Assembly: GCF_018736045.1 (NCBI RefSeq) | Contig: NZ_CP076132.1 | Span: 610,001 to 674,000, forward strand | Origin: Flammeovirga yaeyamensis | GTDB lineage: Bacteria; Bacteroidota; Bacteroidia; Cytophagales; Flammeovirgaceae | DNA length: 64,000 nucleotides | Direction: 5' to 3' | Shown: positions 36,901 through 45,398 of the stretch, in pieces | Numbering within the stretch: the first letter of the stretch is position 1 | Layout: each line of letters starts with the position of its first letter | Notes under the pieces: model-generated | Databases searched by the model: none | The model's input: only the letters and a program-made list of their open reading frames with translations | Told to the model about the DNA's origin: nothing | Translations under genes and position numbers: made by a program

Positions 36901-39244
36901 CTTGCATATCGAATTGCTCTATATGTGAAAGCCTTAATCTATTTGAATATTCCTCTAATAAAGCTTTTTGCACTTTATTTATATGAACTCCAATATGATC
37001 TCCGATCGATTTTTGAAAGCTATTAATATAGAACTGATCACCATAATCTTCTAATTCATTGGCACTACCAATGCCAGATTTGGCCATAAAGCCTATTCCG
37101 CCTTTATTAGGTGTTTCTATCCAATCTTCCCCCCAAGATTTACTATGAGTAAGGTAGTTTCCTCCTCCACAGCCACTCATTACAATAAATGGATATTTAC
37201 CTTGATTTTCATATCCTTTTGTTGGATCACTTGCTTCTCCAATATCAATATCTGCAGATTCTGAAGAAGAGTGTCCAAAGAAAGTCATTAAACCAATTCC
37301 TTCATTAACAATGTCTGAAACATCAATAAACTCGATAGAACCATCTGTTTCTCTACTTATTGTTTCTACTGTACCTCCTTCTAGAGTATCGACAAAAATA
37401 GAAGCGTATCGATTGACAATTTCTTTAAAATCTATTTGCTGACTTTGAGTAGCACCACCACTTAAATGCAATGCTTTTTTTCGCCAAAGAACATCAAAAT
37501 TTAAACTTTCGTGTTCAATAACCTTGTTGAGGTAATCAAGAAGTTGTTGATTATTGATAGCCGACATCCTGCCGATTGGTATTTGTGGATAGGTTTGAAC
37601 AACATCATTTTCATCTTCTAAATTCATGGTATAGGCCACATCAGAACCTGGGAAACCATAAGCAGGAATATAATGTACTGCTCTTTCTCCACTAATGTTT
37701 GATGTTTCATAAGGATCATAATTTAAATCTAACCCCTTTCCTAAAAGAAGGATGAACTCTAAGTTGTTTTGATGCAGCAGTTTGATACAATTTCTTATAG
37801 CCAAAGGACTTTGTTCTCCCCAAGAAAACGTATTGTATAATTTATCAATATCTACTAATGAAACGGAGTTACTACCACCTTCAGGAGATCTTCTATAGTT
37901 AGCGTAAGTAGAGGCAGCAGAGATTAAATCACTATGAGTGATCATGAGGTAATTAGAACTCAAATTGTTGTTTGTAAACTCAAATTCAGCCTCACTTATA
38001 TTAGAAGGTACACTTGTTCCTGCAGAAAAAATAATTTCTTTTTTTGCTCCACTATTGGCTTGAAGTGTCGCTTCTGTTTTACCGCTTGAAGTAGTTGTTC
38101 GAAGAAGGATTGGAGTATAATTATCAGTGATGTCATAAAAACGTCCGTTGGTGTTTTCATCAACTGATAATTTATAATCTTGAGTAGTGAATAAATGGAA
38201 TACCCTATTTTCTGTGCTATTTATTTGATCATGTTTTTGAGGATAGGTTAAATTAATATACGCCATCCCCAACTGATTTCTATCCGTATTATTTGATCCT
38301 TCTCTAGAATCTTGTAGTTCTATTCTAGTGAAGTTACTCGATCCAAACTCACTGTCTGTTAAAGTGTAAGAAAGTACTCCTGTTGCCTCATAACGATTTA
38401 CACCAATATTATTTTGTTTAGTAGTGATATTGCCATCTCCATTATCTGTGGTAATATTGATATTGGCACTTCGAGTAGCATAATTAATAATACGCATCTC
38501 AATAGTAGCATCATTAAACGAGTCAGCTAAATCAACTGTCGGTAACTGAAAAGACATGATACCAGTGACATTATTGTTATTATAAGTGGTCCAAGAACGT
38601 GGAGAGTCAAAATTGGAATTGAATTTATTTCGATTATCACTAAAAGAAAAATTATCAGCCGAATGACCCCTACAATAGGAAGTTCTTAGTGATCCGAAAG
38701 GTACTTGTACTGGGCTTCCGTTTACAGGTACTCCCCTGTAAGTTTCAGTATAATAATGATTGGTAGGTATCGTAGCTCCTGCGTTAGTATATGTAGAAGT
38801 TGCAATTCTTTTGGGAGGAGTCGTTTCTGATGGAACATCACCAGCAGATATAAAATAAACAGCTGTTCTAGAATAAATAGGTTCGTAGGGGTTGATATGG
38901 TCATTGGGATCTAAAAAGAAATCAGCGTCTGATCCACCATCATTTCTATCACCATAAAATTCAACGTAATTTAATTGATTACCTGATTTAACTACATGAA
39001 TAGCTATCTCTACACCTCTTCTATATATTCTAATATCATCTGGGTTTACAGAACTAACAGGATAGCCAGCAGCTTGTAAAATATCACTACTTACCCTGTA
39101 AATTCCACGCTCTCTAACTTCCATTTTATAAAAAACAGTAGAACGAGTTTTTTCTCTCCAACTATCTAATTCAGGAGTTTGTGAATAGATATTTTGACTG
39201 AAAAAAAATAATGTAATTAGTATGAAGACAATAGCTTGTCGCAT
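33944..39244 (-). CDS. porU2: Type IX secretion system sortase, PorU2-like (C25 family)
   Basis: A 1766-residue secreted cysteine protease of the gingipain-like C25 family. A signal peptide (about 1-21) is followed by an N-terminal beta domain and the peptidase domain with the catalytic pair His658 in FFGHSSSESAD and Cys692 in VMSGCGGGNYL. A long beta-sandwich region (about 800-1650) follows, and the C-terminal sorting-type domain of about 90 residues has YPYPNPF and NGVYLYRV. PorU cleaves the C-terminal sorting domain of type IX cargo at the cell surface and attaches it to A-LPS. Porphyromonas PorU is about 1150 residues, so this belongs to the long PorU2 group. No other por or gld genes adjoin it. 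Confidence 0.75.
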   Translation of the reverse strand: MRQAIVFILITLFFFSQNIYSQTPELDSWREKTRSTVFYKMEVRERGIYRVSSDILQAAGYPVSSVNPDDIRIYRRGVEIAIHVVKSGNQLNYVEFYGDRNDGGSDADFFLDPNDHINPYEPIYSRTAVYFISAGDVPSETTPPKRIATSTYTNAGATIPTNHYYTETYRGVPVNGSPVQVPFGSLRTSYCRGHSADNFSFSDNRNKFNSNFDSPRSWTTYNNNNVTGIMSFQLPTVDLADSFNDATIEMRIINYATRSANINITTDNGDGNITTKQNNIGVNRYEATGVLSYTLTDSEFGSSNFTRIELQDSREGSNNTDRNQLGMAYINLTYPQKHDQINSTENRVFHLFTTQDYKLSVDENTNGRFYDITDNYTPILLRTTTSSGKTEATLQANSGAKKEIIFSAGTSVPSNISEAEFEFTNNNLSSNYLMITHSDLISAASTYANYRRSPEGGSNSVSLVDIDKLYNTFSWGEQSPLAIRNCIKLLHQNNLEFILLLGKGLDLNYDPYETSNISGERAVHYIPAYGFPGSDVAYTMNLEDENDVVQTYPQIPIGRMSAINNQQLLDYLNKVIEHESLNFDVLWRKKALHLSGGATQSQQIDFKEIVNRYASIFVDTLEGGTVETISRETDGSIEFIDVSDIVNEGIGLMTFFGHSSSESADIDIGEASDPTKGYENQGKYPFIVMSGCGGGNYLTHSKSWGEDWIETPNKGGIGFMAKSGIGSANELEDYGDQFYINSFQKSIGDHIGVHINKVQKALLEEYSNRLRLSHIEQFDMQGDPYVKIAPAQVDFAVSSEEISIIPESNTLNESDDFYKLRIKVNNFGRTSDKENIYIQVNRRYANGQLSNNVFVSEAIQAPKNNTEALITVTNSAEDKILGFGNNEIIVTVGDSIGADGSVLITQNEISEINNTATLSAQFYANKVNFIYPQKLSVSHENNVNLYAYDYSLDKQQRGVRFQASLDSGFTMVFAEEIVEDRQLFKWNLPVASLADSAVVYVRIRPSTNSNEIWDIMSFTKISNSSGHGWMQSSIYQMEQNNISGVTLTGNEKDLTWTYPTDDVIVNVQAGGGTYNSGEFYQVSVNGQTFLVEGECVRSGEGGDKLLFLVFDQNSGEFKGAQERNWGTLQCGSGMPAVAVMFNSTDFRGGNICCGDPYTRNGPHALFIDPTYKFESIEPGDYVLTIMAGSFDFQTNNIPADGTPQKDAYDLHLTAFTEIGLDLTEMQSSLTQPGLAFIGWSRFQMASTTSQTFYATATNQLLNESFTIRRNISTATVLTPPIGPSSLFSRYWLNVETDANDIISTTVFGLTRDANNQIISTDSIYNYAGVSPSNGFDLSRIAAIKNYEEISLKLEMTDASATPTSAQLRNWRVAYEPSPEGVLLLTDNLTKKEIQQGEILTYNYEFHNVSTSPFKDSIMVEIEFSPLNNQFSTFRDTIGIQQLPGNSSQPISLEIDTWNRDNPSKRFSGETEISTHVNPDRSTHEIIYSNNNANERVNVLKDSLNPLIEILFDGARIISGDIVSPSSKVNISLQDENNHINLNDNFFRYNGTDTTTLLQAFIQKQGEDQTYTINLNTIGFDNVGSSNHIMTDFNINDVVDPTLLDTDGTLSSGRYTIEVFGSDPTGNGSGYDRTDEQGYKLRVDFEIVKEAAITNFYPYPNPFSDAVRFVFQITGTSVPEDLKIQIMTVTGRVVKEIFKDELGPIRIGTNISDYAWDGRDEFGDQLANGVYLYRVIIPQKDNGDFKHLERNGDNLFKHQIGKLYLLK

Positions 39245-39466
39245 ATTTAGAACAGTATATTGGATGAATATGAGTTATAAGAAAATTAAAGGGTGCTTTA
39301 ATTTTTGCCAAAAACTGAAGTTTTGAAGCAATAATTTATCTAAAATTAATATTTCTTGGGAACTCTTTTAAAAAGCCTTTTTTTAAAATTAATAGAATTC
39401 ATCAGAATACACTAATTTCGGGATATTGACTATCGAATAAAATGTATAAAAATTTAATCATTTTCA

Positions 39467-41572
39467 GTGAAAAATATTTTTGATACTAAAATTGAGTACT
39501 TAAAAGGGGTGGGAGCCATGAGGGCTGAGCTTCTAAATAAAGAGTTAGGAGTGTACACTTTTGGTGATTTATTGGAACAATACCCCTTTCGACATGAGGA
39601 TAGAACTCGTTTTTATAAAATCAATGAAGTGATTGACGATTCTGCTTACGTTCAAATAATAGGAAGACTAACAAATTTGCAAAGTGTTGGAGATGGTCGG
39701 TCAAAACGTTTGGCTGGGTTTATTTCTGATGAAACCGGAGAACTAGAATTGGTTTGGTTCAAAGGTGCAAAATGGATAGAGAAGAAACTGAAAGTTGGGG
39801 CGTGGTATGTGGTCTATGGAAAACCTCAACGATATGGTTACAAGTTGTCGATTGCACATCCTGAAATGGAAGAATACGATCCAAGTGCACCTAAACCAAA
39901 AACGGGTGGCTTACAGCCAGTATATCATACTACTGATAAAATGAAGAACAAAGGGATGGATAGCCGAAATTTGGCTAAAATTACCCGAACACTTCTAGAA
40001 AAAGTCTATCACGATATATCAGAAACGCTACCCAATTATTTGATAGAAGAAAATCAATTAATCTCAAAAGGATTGGCGGTGGCTTGGACGCACTTTCCAA
40101 AAGATCTGAATACATTAGAACAAGCTAAAAAACGATTAAAATTTGAGGAGTTGTTCTTTCTTCAATTAAAGATCATCGCCTCTAAAGTCGGAAAGAAAAC
40201 AGACAAGTTTAGGGGACAGGTTTTTGGTCAGATTCCCACCTTCAATATATTCTATAAAGAGCATTTGCCTTTTGATCTCACCGATGCTCAGAAAAGAGTG
40301 GTTCGAGAGATCTATAATGATATGAAAAGTGGTTTCCAGATGAATCGTCTTCTTCAAGGAGATGTAGGTTCTGGTAAAACCATTGTGGCTTTTATGTGTA
40401 TGTTGATGGCCTTGGATAATGATGCTCAGTCTGCATTAATGGCACCAACAGAAATTCTTTCTCAGCAGCACTACAATGGTCTCAAGCCTTTTGCAGATGC
40501 GATGGGTGTCACCATAGAATTGCTCACAGGATCATCAAAAACAAAAGATCGTAGACGTATTGACGAAACCCTTAGGGATGGATCATTAAAGATTATCGTA
40601 GGAACTCATGCATTAATTGAAGATAAGGTCGATTTTTATAATTTGGGTCTTTGTGTCATCGATGAACAGCATCGCTTTGGAGTAGCACAAAGAGCTGCCT
40701 TATGGAAAAAGAAAAGTAAAGCCAAGCCTCATATGTTGGTGATGACAGCTACACCTATTCCAAGAACATTGGCCATGACGGTGTATGGTGATTTGGAAGT
40801 ATCAATTATTGATCAATTGCCTGCAGGTCGTAAACCTATTATCACATGGCATAAGTTTGATAAAGGGAGATTGAGAGTATTTGGCTTTATCAGAGAGCAA
40901 GTAGAGTTGGGAAGACAAGCCTATATTGTTTATCCATTGATTGAAGAATCGGAAACCTTGGATTATAAAAATCTGGAAGAGGGTTATGAAGCGGTATCAA
41001 GAGCATTTCCCGATTATAAAGTAAGTATAGTTCACGGTCGCATGAAGCCAGCAGATAAAGATGCAGAAATGCAACGTTTCGCTGATAATAAAACTCAAAT
41101 TATGGTGGCTACCACAGTAATTGAGGTAGGCGTGAATGTTCCTAATGCGTCTATTATGGTGATTGAAAATGCAGAGAAGTTTGGGTTAGCACAATTGCAT
41201 CAGTTAAGAGGACGTGTGGGTAGAGGAGCAGAACAATCTTATTGTGTGTTGATGACAAAGGATAAGCTTTCTAAGGATGGTAAAGTGAGGATTCAAACCA
41301 TGGTAGATACCACAGATGGCTTTAAAATAGCGGATGCTGATTTAAAACTTCGTGGACCAGGTGATATCGAGGGTACACAGCAAAGCGGAGTACTTGATTT
41401 AAGACATGCAGATATAGGACATGATGCTGCTTTATTACAATATGTAAGAGGATTGGCTGAAAAGATATTGGATGAAGATCCTGATCTGACAAAAGAGGAA
41501 CATCAGATTATTAAACATCAACAATCCTTGTTAGTGAAAAAGTCGGTGACTAATTGGAGTAGGATCAGTTAA
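39467..41572 (+). CDS. recG: ATP-dependent DNA helicase RecG
   Basis: A 701-residue RecG, which remodels stalled replication forks and branch-migrates Holliday junctions. The wedge domain (about 1-150) starts IEYLKGVGAMRAELLNKELG, followed by Walker A in LLQGDVGSGKTIVAF (about residue 299), the Walker B motif in VIDEQHRFGVAQR (DEQH, about 398), MTATPIPRTLAM and the C-terminal motifs VATTVIEVGVNVPN and QLRGRVGRG. The start is a GTG at 39467; the ATG at 39442 is out of frame. It is probably monocistronic. Confidence 0.96.
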   Translation: MKNIFDTKIEYLKGVGAMRAELLNKELGVYTFGDLLEQYPFRHEDRTRFYKINEVIDDSAYVQIIGRLTNLQSVGDGRSKRLAGFISDETGELELVWFKGAKWIEKKLKVGAWYVVYGKPQRYGYKLSIAHPEMEEYDPSAPKPKTGGLQPVYHTTDKMKNKGMDSRNLAKITRTLLEKVYHDISETLPNYLIEENQLISKGLAVAWTHFPKDLNTLEQAKKRLKFEELFFLQLKIIASKVGKKTDKFRGQVFGQIPTFNIFYKEHLPFDLTDAQKRVVREIYNDMKSGFQMNRLLQGDVGSGKTIVAFMCMLMALDNDAQSALMAPTEILSQQHYNGLKPFADAMGVTIELLTGSSKTKDRRRIDETLRDGSLKIIVGTHALIEDKVDFYNLGLCVIDEQHRFGVAQRAALWKKKSKAKPHMLVMTATPIPRTLAMTVYGDLEVSIIDQLPAGRKPIITWHKFDKGRLRVFGFIREQVELGRQAYIVYPLIEESETLDYKNLEEGYEAVSRAFPDYKVSIVHGRMKPADKDAEMQRFADNKTQIMVATTVIEVGVNVPNASIMVIENAEKFGLAQLHQLRGRVGRGAEQSYCVLMTKDKLSKDGKVRIQTMVDTTDGFKIADADLKLRGPGDIEGTQQSGVLDLRHADIGHDAALLQYVRGLAEKILDEDPDLTKEEHQIIKHQQSLLVKKSVTNWSRIS

Positions 41573-41593
41573 AAAAAACAGCACAACAAAAAA

Positions 41594-41617
41594 GGCTTCA
41601 GAATTTTTTCTGAAGCC
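41594..41617 (-). terminator. Terminator of the second tRNA-Ser gene
   Basis: GGCTTCAGAA pairs with TTCTGAAGCC, followed by a T run on the minus strand. Confidence 0.8.
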
Positions 41618-41627
41618 TTATTGTTTG

Positions 41628-41712
41628 CAGAGAGTGAGGGATTCGAACCCCCGGTACCTCGCGGTACAATGGTTTTCAAGACCACCGCATTCGACCACTC
41701 TGCCAACTCTCT
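41628..41712 (-). tRNA. tRNA-Ser(UGA), tandem copy 1
   Basis: Identical over 85 nt to the copies at 7791 and 41897. Anticodon UGA, long variable arm, no encoded CCA. Confidence 0.95.
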
Positions 41713-41716
41713 ATGT

Positions 41717-41735
41717 GCTATCTGTTCGTGATAGC
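41717..41735 (-). promoter_or_regulatory. Leader hairpin before the second tRNA-Ser gene
   Basis: GCTATC/GATAGC stem with a seven-base loop between the predicted transcription start and the mature tRNA. The first copy (7791) lacks it. Confidence 0.5.
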
Positions 41736-41740
41736 GGGTG

Positions 41741-41771
41741 CAAATATGTGGGATTATATCTTACAGTACAA
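41741..41771 (-). promoter_or_regulatory. Promoter of the second tRNA-Ser gene
   Basis: Minus strand TTG, 20 bases, CATATTTG (41741-41748). Confidence 0.65.
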
Positions 41772-41862
41772 GTAATTTATGGATTATTTTTAAAGTTTAT
41801 TGTAATTAATTGATATATAGATAGATTAAATATTTGTAGAGTAAAAATAGTATAATAAAAAA

Positions 41863-41886
41863 GGCTTCAGAATTTCTTCTGAAGCC
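41863..41886 (-). terminator. Terminator of the third tRNA-Ser gene
   Basis: The same GGCTTCAGAA hairpin, here directly between the two tandem genes. Confidence 0.8.
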
Positions 41887-41896
41887 TTATTGTTTG

Positions 41897-41981
41897 CAGA
41901 GAGTGAGGGATTCGAACCCCCGGTACCTCGCGGTACAATGGTTTTCAAGACCACCGCATTCGACCACTCTGCCAACTCTCT
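41897..41981 (-). tRNA. tRNA-Ser(UGA), tandem copy 2
   Basis: Identical 85-nt sequence to the other two copies. It has its own terminator and promoter, so each tandem copy is an independent unit. Confidence 0.95.
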
Positions 41982-41985
41982 ATGT

Positions 41986-42004
41986 GCTATCTGTTCGTGA
42001 TAGC
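41986..42004 (-). promoter_or_regulatory. Leader hairpin before the third tRNA-Ser gene
   Basis: The same GCTATC/GATAGC hairpin as at 41717-41735. Confidence 0.5.
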
Positions 42005-42009
42005 GGGTG

Positions 42010-42041
42010 CAAATATGTAGGAATGTTTTATTACTTCCAAA
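42010..42041 (-). promoter_or_regulatory. Promoter of the third tRNA-Ser gene
   Basis: Minus strand TTTG, 20 bases, CATATTTG (42010-42017). The upstream half is not part of the duplicated unit, yet the spacing is kept. Confidence 0.7.
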
Positions 42042-42057
42042 TATTTAGCGATAAATT

Positions 42058-42897
42058 TTAAAAATTTGGTGGGAATATTCTTAAAAATGCTGCAATAAAT
42101 GGAGCAGATAATAATAAACCATCAAATCTATCTAGAAAACCACCATGACCAGGTAATGTCGTACCCGAATCTTTGATGCTCATACTTCTTTTGAATAGGG
42201 ATTCTACGAGATCACCGTAAGTACCTGTTACCACTATTATAATGGCTATGGTTACCCATCTCCACGCTTCCAAAGAGGTATAAAAGTGAGAAAATACTAA
42301 ACTAACTGTTACCGCTAAAGCTGCACCTCCAATACTGCCTTCCCAAGTTTTCTTTGGTGAGATTCTTTCGAATAATTTTCTACGGCCAAATGTTTTTCCT
42401 GAAAAATATGCCCCAGAATCGTTGGCCCATAAGATAAGCATAGCACCAATTAAGATCTCATAGTGGTACTGTGTATCAAAAAATACGTAGGTATGGATTA
42501 ATGCAAAAGGGACAGAGCAATACATTACCCCTAGGAATGTATACGCAAGGTTTTTAAAAGGTTGTTTGTCTGCTTTATTGTAAAGCTTAATCAGATATGC
42601 CGAAGTAAATCCGACAAAAACTAAATACATCCATTTCATCGAGATAATATCAAGTTCGATAAAGAATGTAAGACAGTAGATTAAAATACCTAATGAAGTA
42701 CCGTAAGTTCTTAAAGGTAGGTGTTCCTCTAACCTTAAAAGTTTATAGAATTCTAAAATTGTGGCAATACTAATTACTAAGAACAAGGCAAAGTATGTCC
42801 ATGCTCCATAATAGATTGCTCCGATCATACCTACACCTCCTAAAAATCCTACAATAACTCTTTGTGTAAGTTCAGATCGTTTATTTAAGTTCAACAT
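42058..42897 (-). CDS. cdsA: Phosphatidate cytidylyltransferase
   Basis: A 279-residue polytopic enzyme that makes CDP-diacylglycerol from phosphatidate and CTP, the precursor of phospholipids. It has about eight membrane segments and the full CdsA signature: GDLVESLFKRSMSIKDSG and LPGHGGFLDRFDG near the C-terminus. It overlaps the upstream DUF2007 gene by 17 bp and is the last gene of a CPBP-DUF2007-cdsA operon. Length is typical. Confidence 0.95.
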   Translation of the reverse strand: MLNLNKRSELTQRVIVGFLGGVGMIGAIYYGAWTYFALFLVISIATILEFYKLLRLEEHLPLRTYGTSLGILIYCLTFFIELDIISMKWMYLVFVGFTSAYLIKLYNKADKQPFKNLAYTFLGVMYCSVPFALIHTYVFFDTQYHYEILIGAMLILWANDSGAYFSGKTFGRRKLFERISPKKTWEGSIGGAALAVTVSLVFSHFYTSLEAWRWVTIAIIIVVTGTYGDLVESLFKRSMSIKDSGTTLPGHGGFLDRFDGLLLSAPFIAAFLRIFPPNF

Positions 42898-43090
42898 CTT
42901 GTTTTATTATAGTTTCAGCTTCTTCTTTCTTCGACTCGTCAACCATTACTTCTCTTAATCCGAAATCGTTGTAAGACGAATCTCTTTTATCTAATATAAC
43001 AGCAGGGACACCTCTATCTTCTAAAGTTGATTTTACGATCTCAGCTTTATAGACTTGATCAGTCGAATATACTTTTACCCACTTTGACAT
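42881..43090 (-). CDS. DUF2007 domain protein
   Basis: A 69-residue soluble protein. It starts KWVKVYSTDQVYKAEIVKSTLEDRGVPAVILDKRD, the DUF2007 (putative signal-transducing) pattern with a beta-alpha-beta fold, and ends with the acidic-basic helix KKEEAETII. No function is established. It lies 13 bp after the CPBP gene and overlaps cdsA, so it is translated from the same mRNA. Confidence 0.8.
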   Translation of the reverse strand: MSKWVKVYSTDQVYKAEIVKSTLEDRGVPAVILDKRDSSYNDFGLREVMVDESKKEEAETIIKQDVELK

Positions 43091-43103
43091 ATACTATAGG
43101 TTT

Positions 43104-44027
43104 TTATGTGTTTCGTAATTTACTTCCAATATTTTTATAATAATACAAAAGCCCAAAAGCCAGGACTGTGAATATGGCTACTATATACCATTCTGGTGCT
43201 TCTGCAGAAAAAGGATCTCTCATTTCGGGAAGATACTCTTCTTTGTTCAAATATACACTAATTACTGTAATTGCGTTATTAGTAATATGAGCTAATATAC
43301 AAGGATATAAACTTCTACCTGACCAAAGGAATAAATATCCTAGTAATACCCCCATCAGTAATCTCACAAAGAAGCCATAAAATTGTAAATGTATAAAAGA
43401 AAAAAAGAAGGCAGATAACCAAATGCCCGCATGGACATTTTGGAATATTCCCTCAAAATATCGTTGAATAAAACCTCTAAAAACGATCTCCTCTCCAATA
43501 CCAGCTAATAGTGCTATAACTACTAATCCAAATAAGAATTCCCAAAAACTATCAAAATCTACAATATATGCAGTGACTTCAGCCAAATGTATTTCTTTGG
43601 ATTTGAACCAACCTTCTAGAGCAGACATTGATTCTGGAAATTGAATATTTTGATTCCAGTACAATATCAATCCACCTAATGGTAGAAATATCGCCATTAT
43701 AATGATGGCTAATAAATATTGTTGCTTATCGATTGATGGTCGTCTTAATTGTTTGATAAAAGATCGATCAAATTTCCACCCAAAGGCTAAAGGTCCCAAT
43801 ATAAAAGTAAAAATGGCAGAAATTCCTTGAGCTAAGAGTAGTTCAAAACGGTTATCAAATCTTTGTAAACTATTGATAGCATCCATTGCATCGTAATTAT
43901 GTAATGGTGCTAAAAGTGCCACAACTGCTGCTTGACCAATTAAGGTAAAACAGAGAATTGCTACAAAAATACCCAATAACTTGATAAGGGAACTTAATTG
44001 TGAAGGCTGATTTGTATGCTCTATCAT
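43104..44027 (-). CDS. CPBP (CAAX/Abi) family intramembrane metalloprotease
   Basis: A 307-residue polytopic protein with about eight membrane segments and the three CPBP motifs: the Glu-Glu and Arg in GIGEEIVFRGF, the His in FFFSFIHLQFYGF and the HxxxN in AHITNNAITV. Members are glutamic-type intramembrane proteases; roles range from bacteriocin immunity to protein processing. It is the first gene of the operon with DUF2007 and cdsA and is divergent from dusB. A TATCTTTG box on the minus strand (44148-44155) may be its promoter, although no -33 box is properly spaced. Confidence 0.88.
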   Translation of the reverse strand: MIEHTNQPSQLSSLIKLLGIFVAILCFTLIGQAAVVALLAPLHNYDAMDAINSLQRFDNRFELLLAQGISAIFTFILGPLAFGWKFDRSFIKQLRRPSIDKQQYLLAIIIMAIFLPLGGLILYWNQNIQFPESMSALEGWFKSKEIHLAEVTAYIVDFDSFWEFLFGLVVIALLAGIGEEIVFRGFIQRYFEGIFQNVHAGIWLSAFFFSFIHLQFYGFFVRLLMGVLLGYLFLWSGRSLYPCILAHITNNAITVISVYLNKEEYLPEMRDPFSAEAPEWYIVAIFTVLAFGLLYYYKNIGSKLRNT

Positions 44028-44215
44028 TAACTTTATGTAACTTTGCAGTTATCAACAGCAGGGTAACTTCCTAATAGTTGTTAGCAAACAGCCTTATTAA
44101 GAGTGATTTACGAACCTGCGTTGTATAAAACTAGTTGTATATTGTAGCAAAGATACTTTTTTCTTTAAGAGTATTTACTACAATAATTGCTAAACATTTA
44201 AATTGATTTCATCTC

Positions 44216-45208
44216 GTGGTAAAAATAGGTGACGTAGAAATAAAAAACTTTCCTTTGCTACTGGCTCCAATGGAAGATGTAAGTGATCCTCCTTTTAGAG
44301 CAGTTTGTAAAGAAAATGGAGCAGATTTGATGTACACAGAATTCATCTCTGCCGAAGGGTTGATTCGTGATGCAGCAAAAAGCCGTCAAAAATTAGATAT
44401 ATACGATTACGAACGTCCCATTGGTATTCAGATTTTTGGGGAAAAGATAGAATCTATGCGTGAAGCTGCAGCGATTGCAGAAGAAGCAAATCCAGAAATG
44501 ATCGATATCAATTACGGATGTCCTGTTAAAAAAGTAGCTGGCAAAGGTGCAGGTGCTGGTATTTTGTTGGATATCGACAAAATGCAGAGCATGACTGAAG
44601 AAATTGTGAAGCAAGTAAAAAAGCCAGTCACTGTAAAAACTAGATTAGGTTGGGACGATAGTACTATTAGAATTGTTGAAGTAGCCAAACGTCTTCAAGA
44701 TGTGGGGGTGCAAGCTTTAACTATTCACGGTAGAACGCGTCAACAAATGTATAAAGGAGTGGCCGATTGGACGAAAATTGCTGAGGTGAAAAATCACCCA
44801 GACATTCATATTCCAATTTTCGGTAATGGTGATATCGATTCACCTCAAAAAGCTTTGGAGTACAAAAATAAATATGATGTTGATGGTATTATGATCGGTC
44901 GTGCATCGATTGGTTATCCATGGATCTTCCGTGAGATCAAACATTTCATGGAAACAGGAGAGATTTTAGATGCTCCAACATTAGAAGAAAGAATCAATAC
45001 TTTAAAACGCCACTTGAACTTCTCAGTAGAGTGGAAGGGTGACCGTACTGGTATCTTCGAAATGAGAAGACACTATACGGCTTACTTTAAAGGGATCACA
45101 CACTTCAAGCCATTCAGAACGCGTTTGGTGGAAGCGATGACTCACGAAGAAGTATTAAATATTCTTTCTGATGTAGAAGAACATTACGACAAAGAAGTAA
45201 TTCTTTAA
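44216..45208 (+). CDS. dusB: tRNA-dihydrouridine synthase DusB
   Basis: A 330-residue flavoenzyme that reduces uridine to dihydrouridine in tRNA D loops. The TIM-barrel FMN site starts with LLLAPMEDVSDPPFRAVC, the catalytic Cys102 is in INYGCPVKKV, and later motifs are LTIHGRTRQQMYKGVADW and GNGDIDSPQKA. The C-terminal helical domain follows. The length and motifs fit the DusB group. The start codon is GTG. A clear terminator follows the stop. Confidence 0.93.
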   Translation: MVKIGDVEIKNFPLLLAPMEDVSDPPFRAVCKENGADLMYTEFISAEGLIRDAAKSRQKLDIYDYERPIGIQIFGEKIESMREAAAIAEEANPEMIDINYGCPVKKVAGKGAGAGILLDIDKMQSMTEEIVKQVKKPVTVKTRLGWDDSTIRIVEVAKRLQDVGVQALTIHGRTRQQMYKGVADWTKIAEVKNHPDIHIPIFGNGDIDSPQKALEYKNKYDVDGIMIGRASIGYPWIFREIKHFMETGEILDAPTLEERINTLKRHLNFSVEWKGDRTGIFEMRRHYTAYFKGITHFKPFRTRLVEAMTHEEVLNILSDVEEHYDKEVIL

Positions 45209-45232
45209 TCGTTAAATCATATGATATTAGAG

Positions 45233-45265
45233 ACAGGTAGGAGTGAATTCTACCTGTTTTTTTTT
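45233..45265 (+). terminator. Terminator of dusB
   Basis: ACAGGTAG (45233-45240) pairs with CTACCTGT (45250-45257), followed by a long T run. Confidence 0.9.
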
Positions 45266-45398
45266 ATTTTGACAAAAGTTATGACTTTGAAAAAGTATTA
45301 TTCAAAATGATTTCTCCTAAATTGTCATCAAATAATCAGCAAGTATAAAAGACCATATCTTTTATGCTTCTTCCACTTTTTTAGTCTTTATGATATAG

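Larger units (their letters stand above)
41588..41753. repeat. tRNA-Ser duplication unit, copy A (166 bp)
   Basis: It covers the terminator hairpin, tRNA, leader hairpin and promoter box. It matches 41857-42022 with 164 of 166 bases identical; the copies are 269 bp apart start to start. Confidence 0.95.
41857..42022. repeat. tRNA-Ser duplication unit, copy B (166 bp)
   Basis: Partner of 41588-41753; see there. Confidence 0.95.

Noticed and set aside
41625-41813. Plus-strand frame across a tRNA-Ser gene
   Set aside because: Runs antisense through the tRNA; an artefact of the tRNA sequence.
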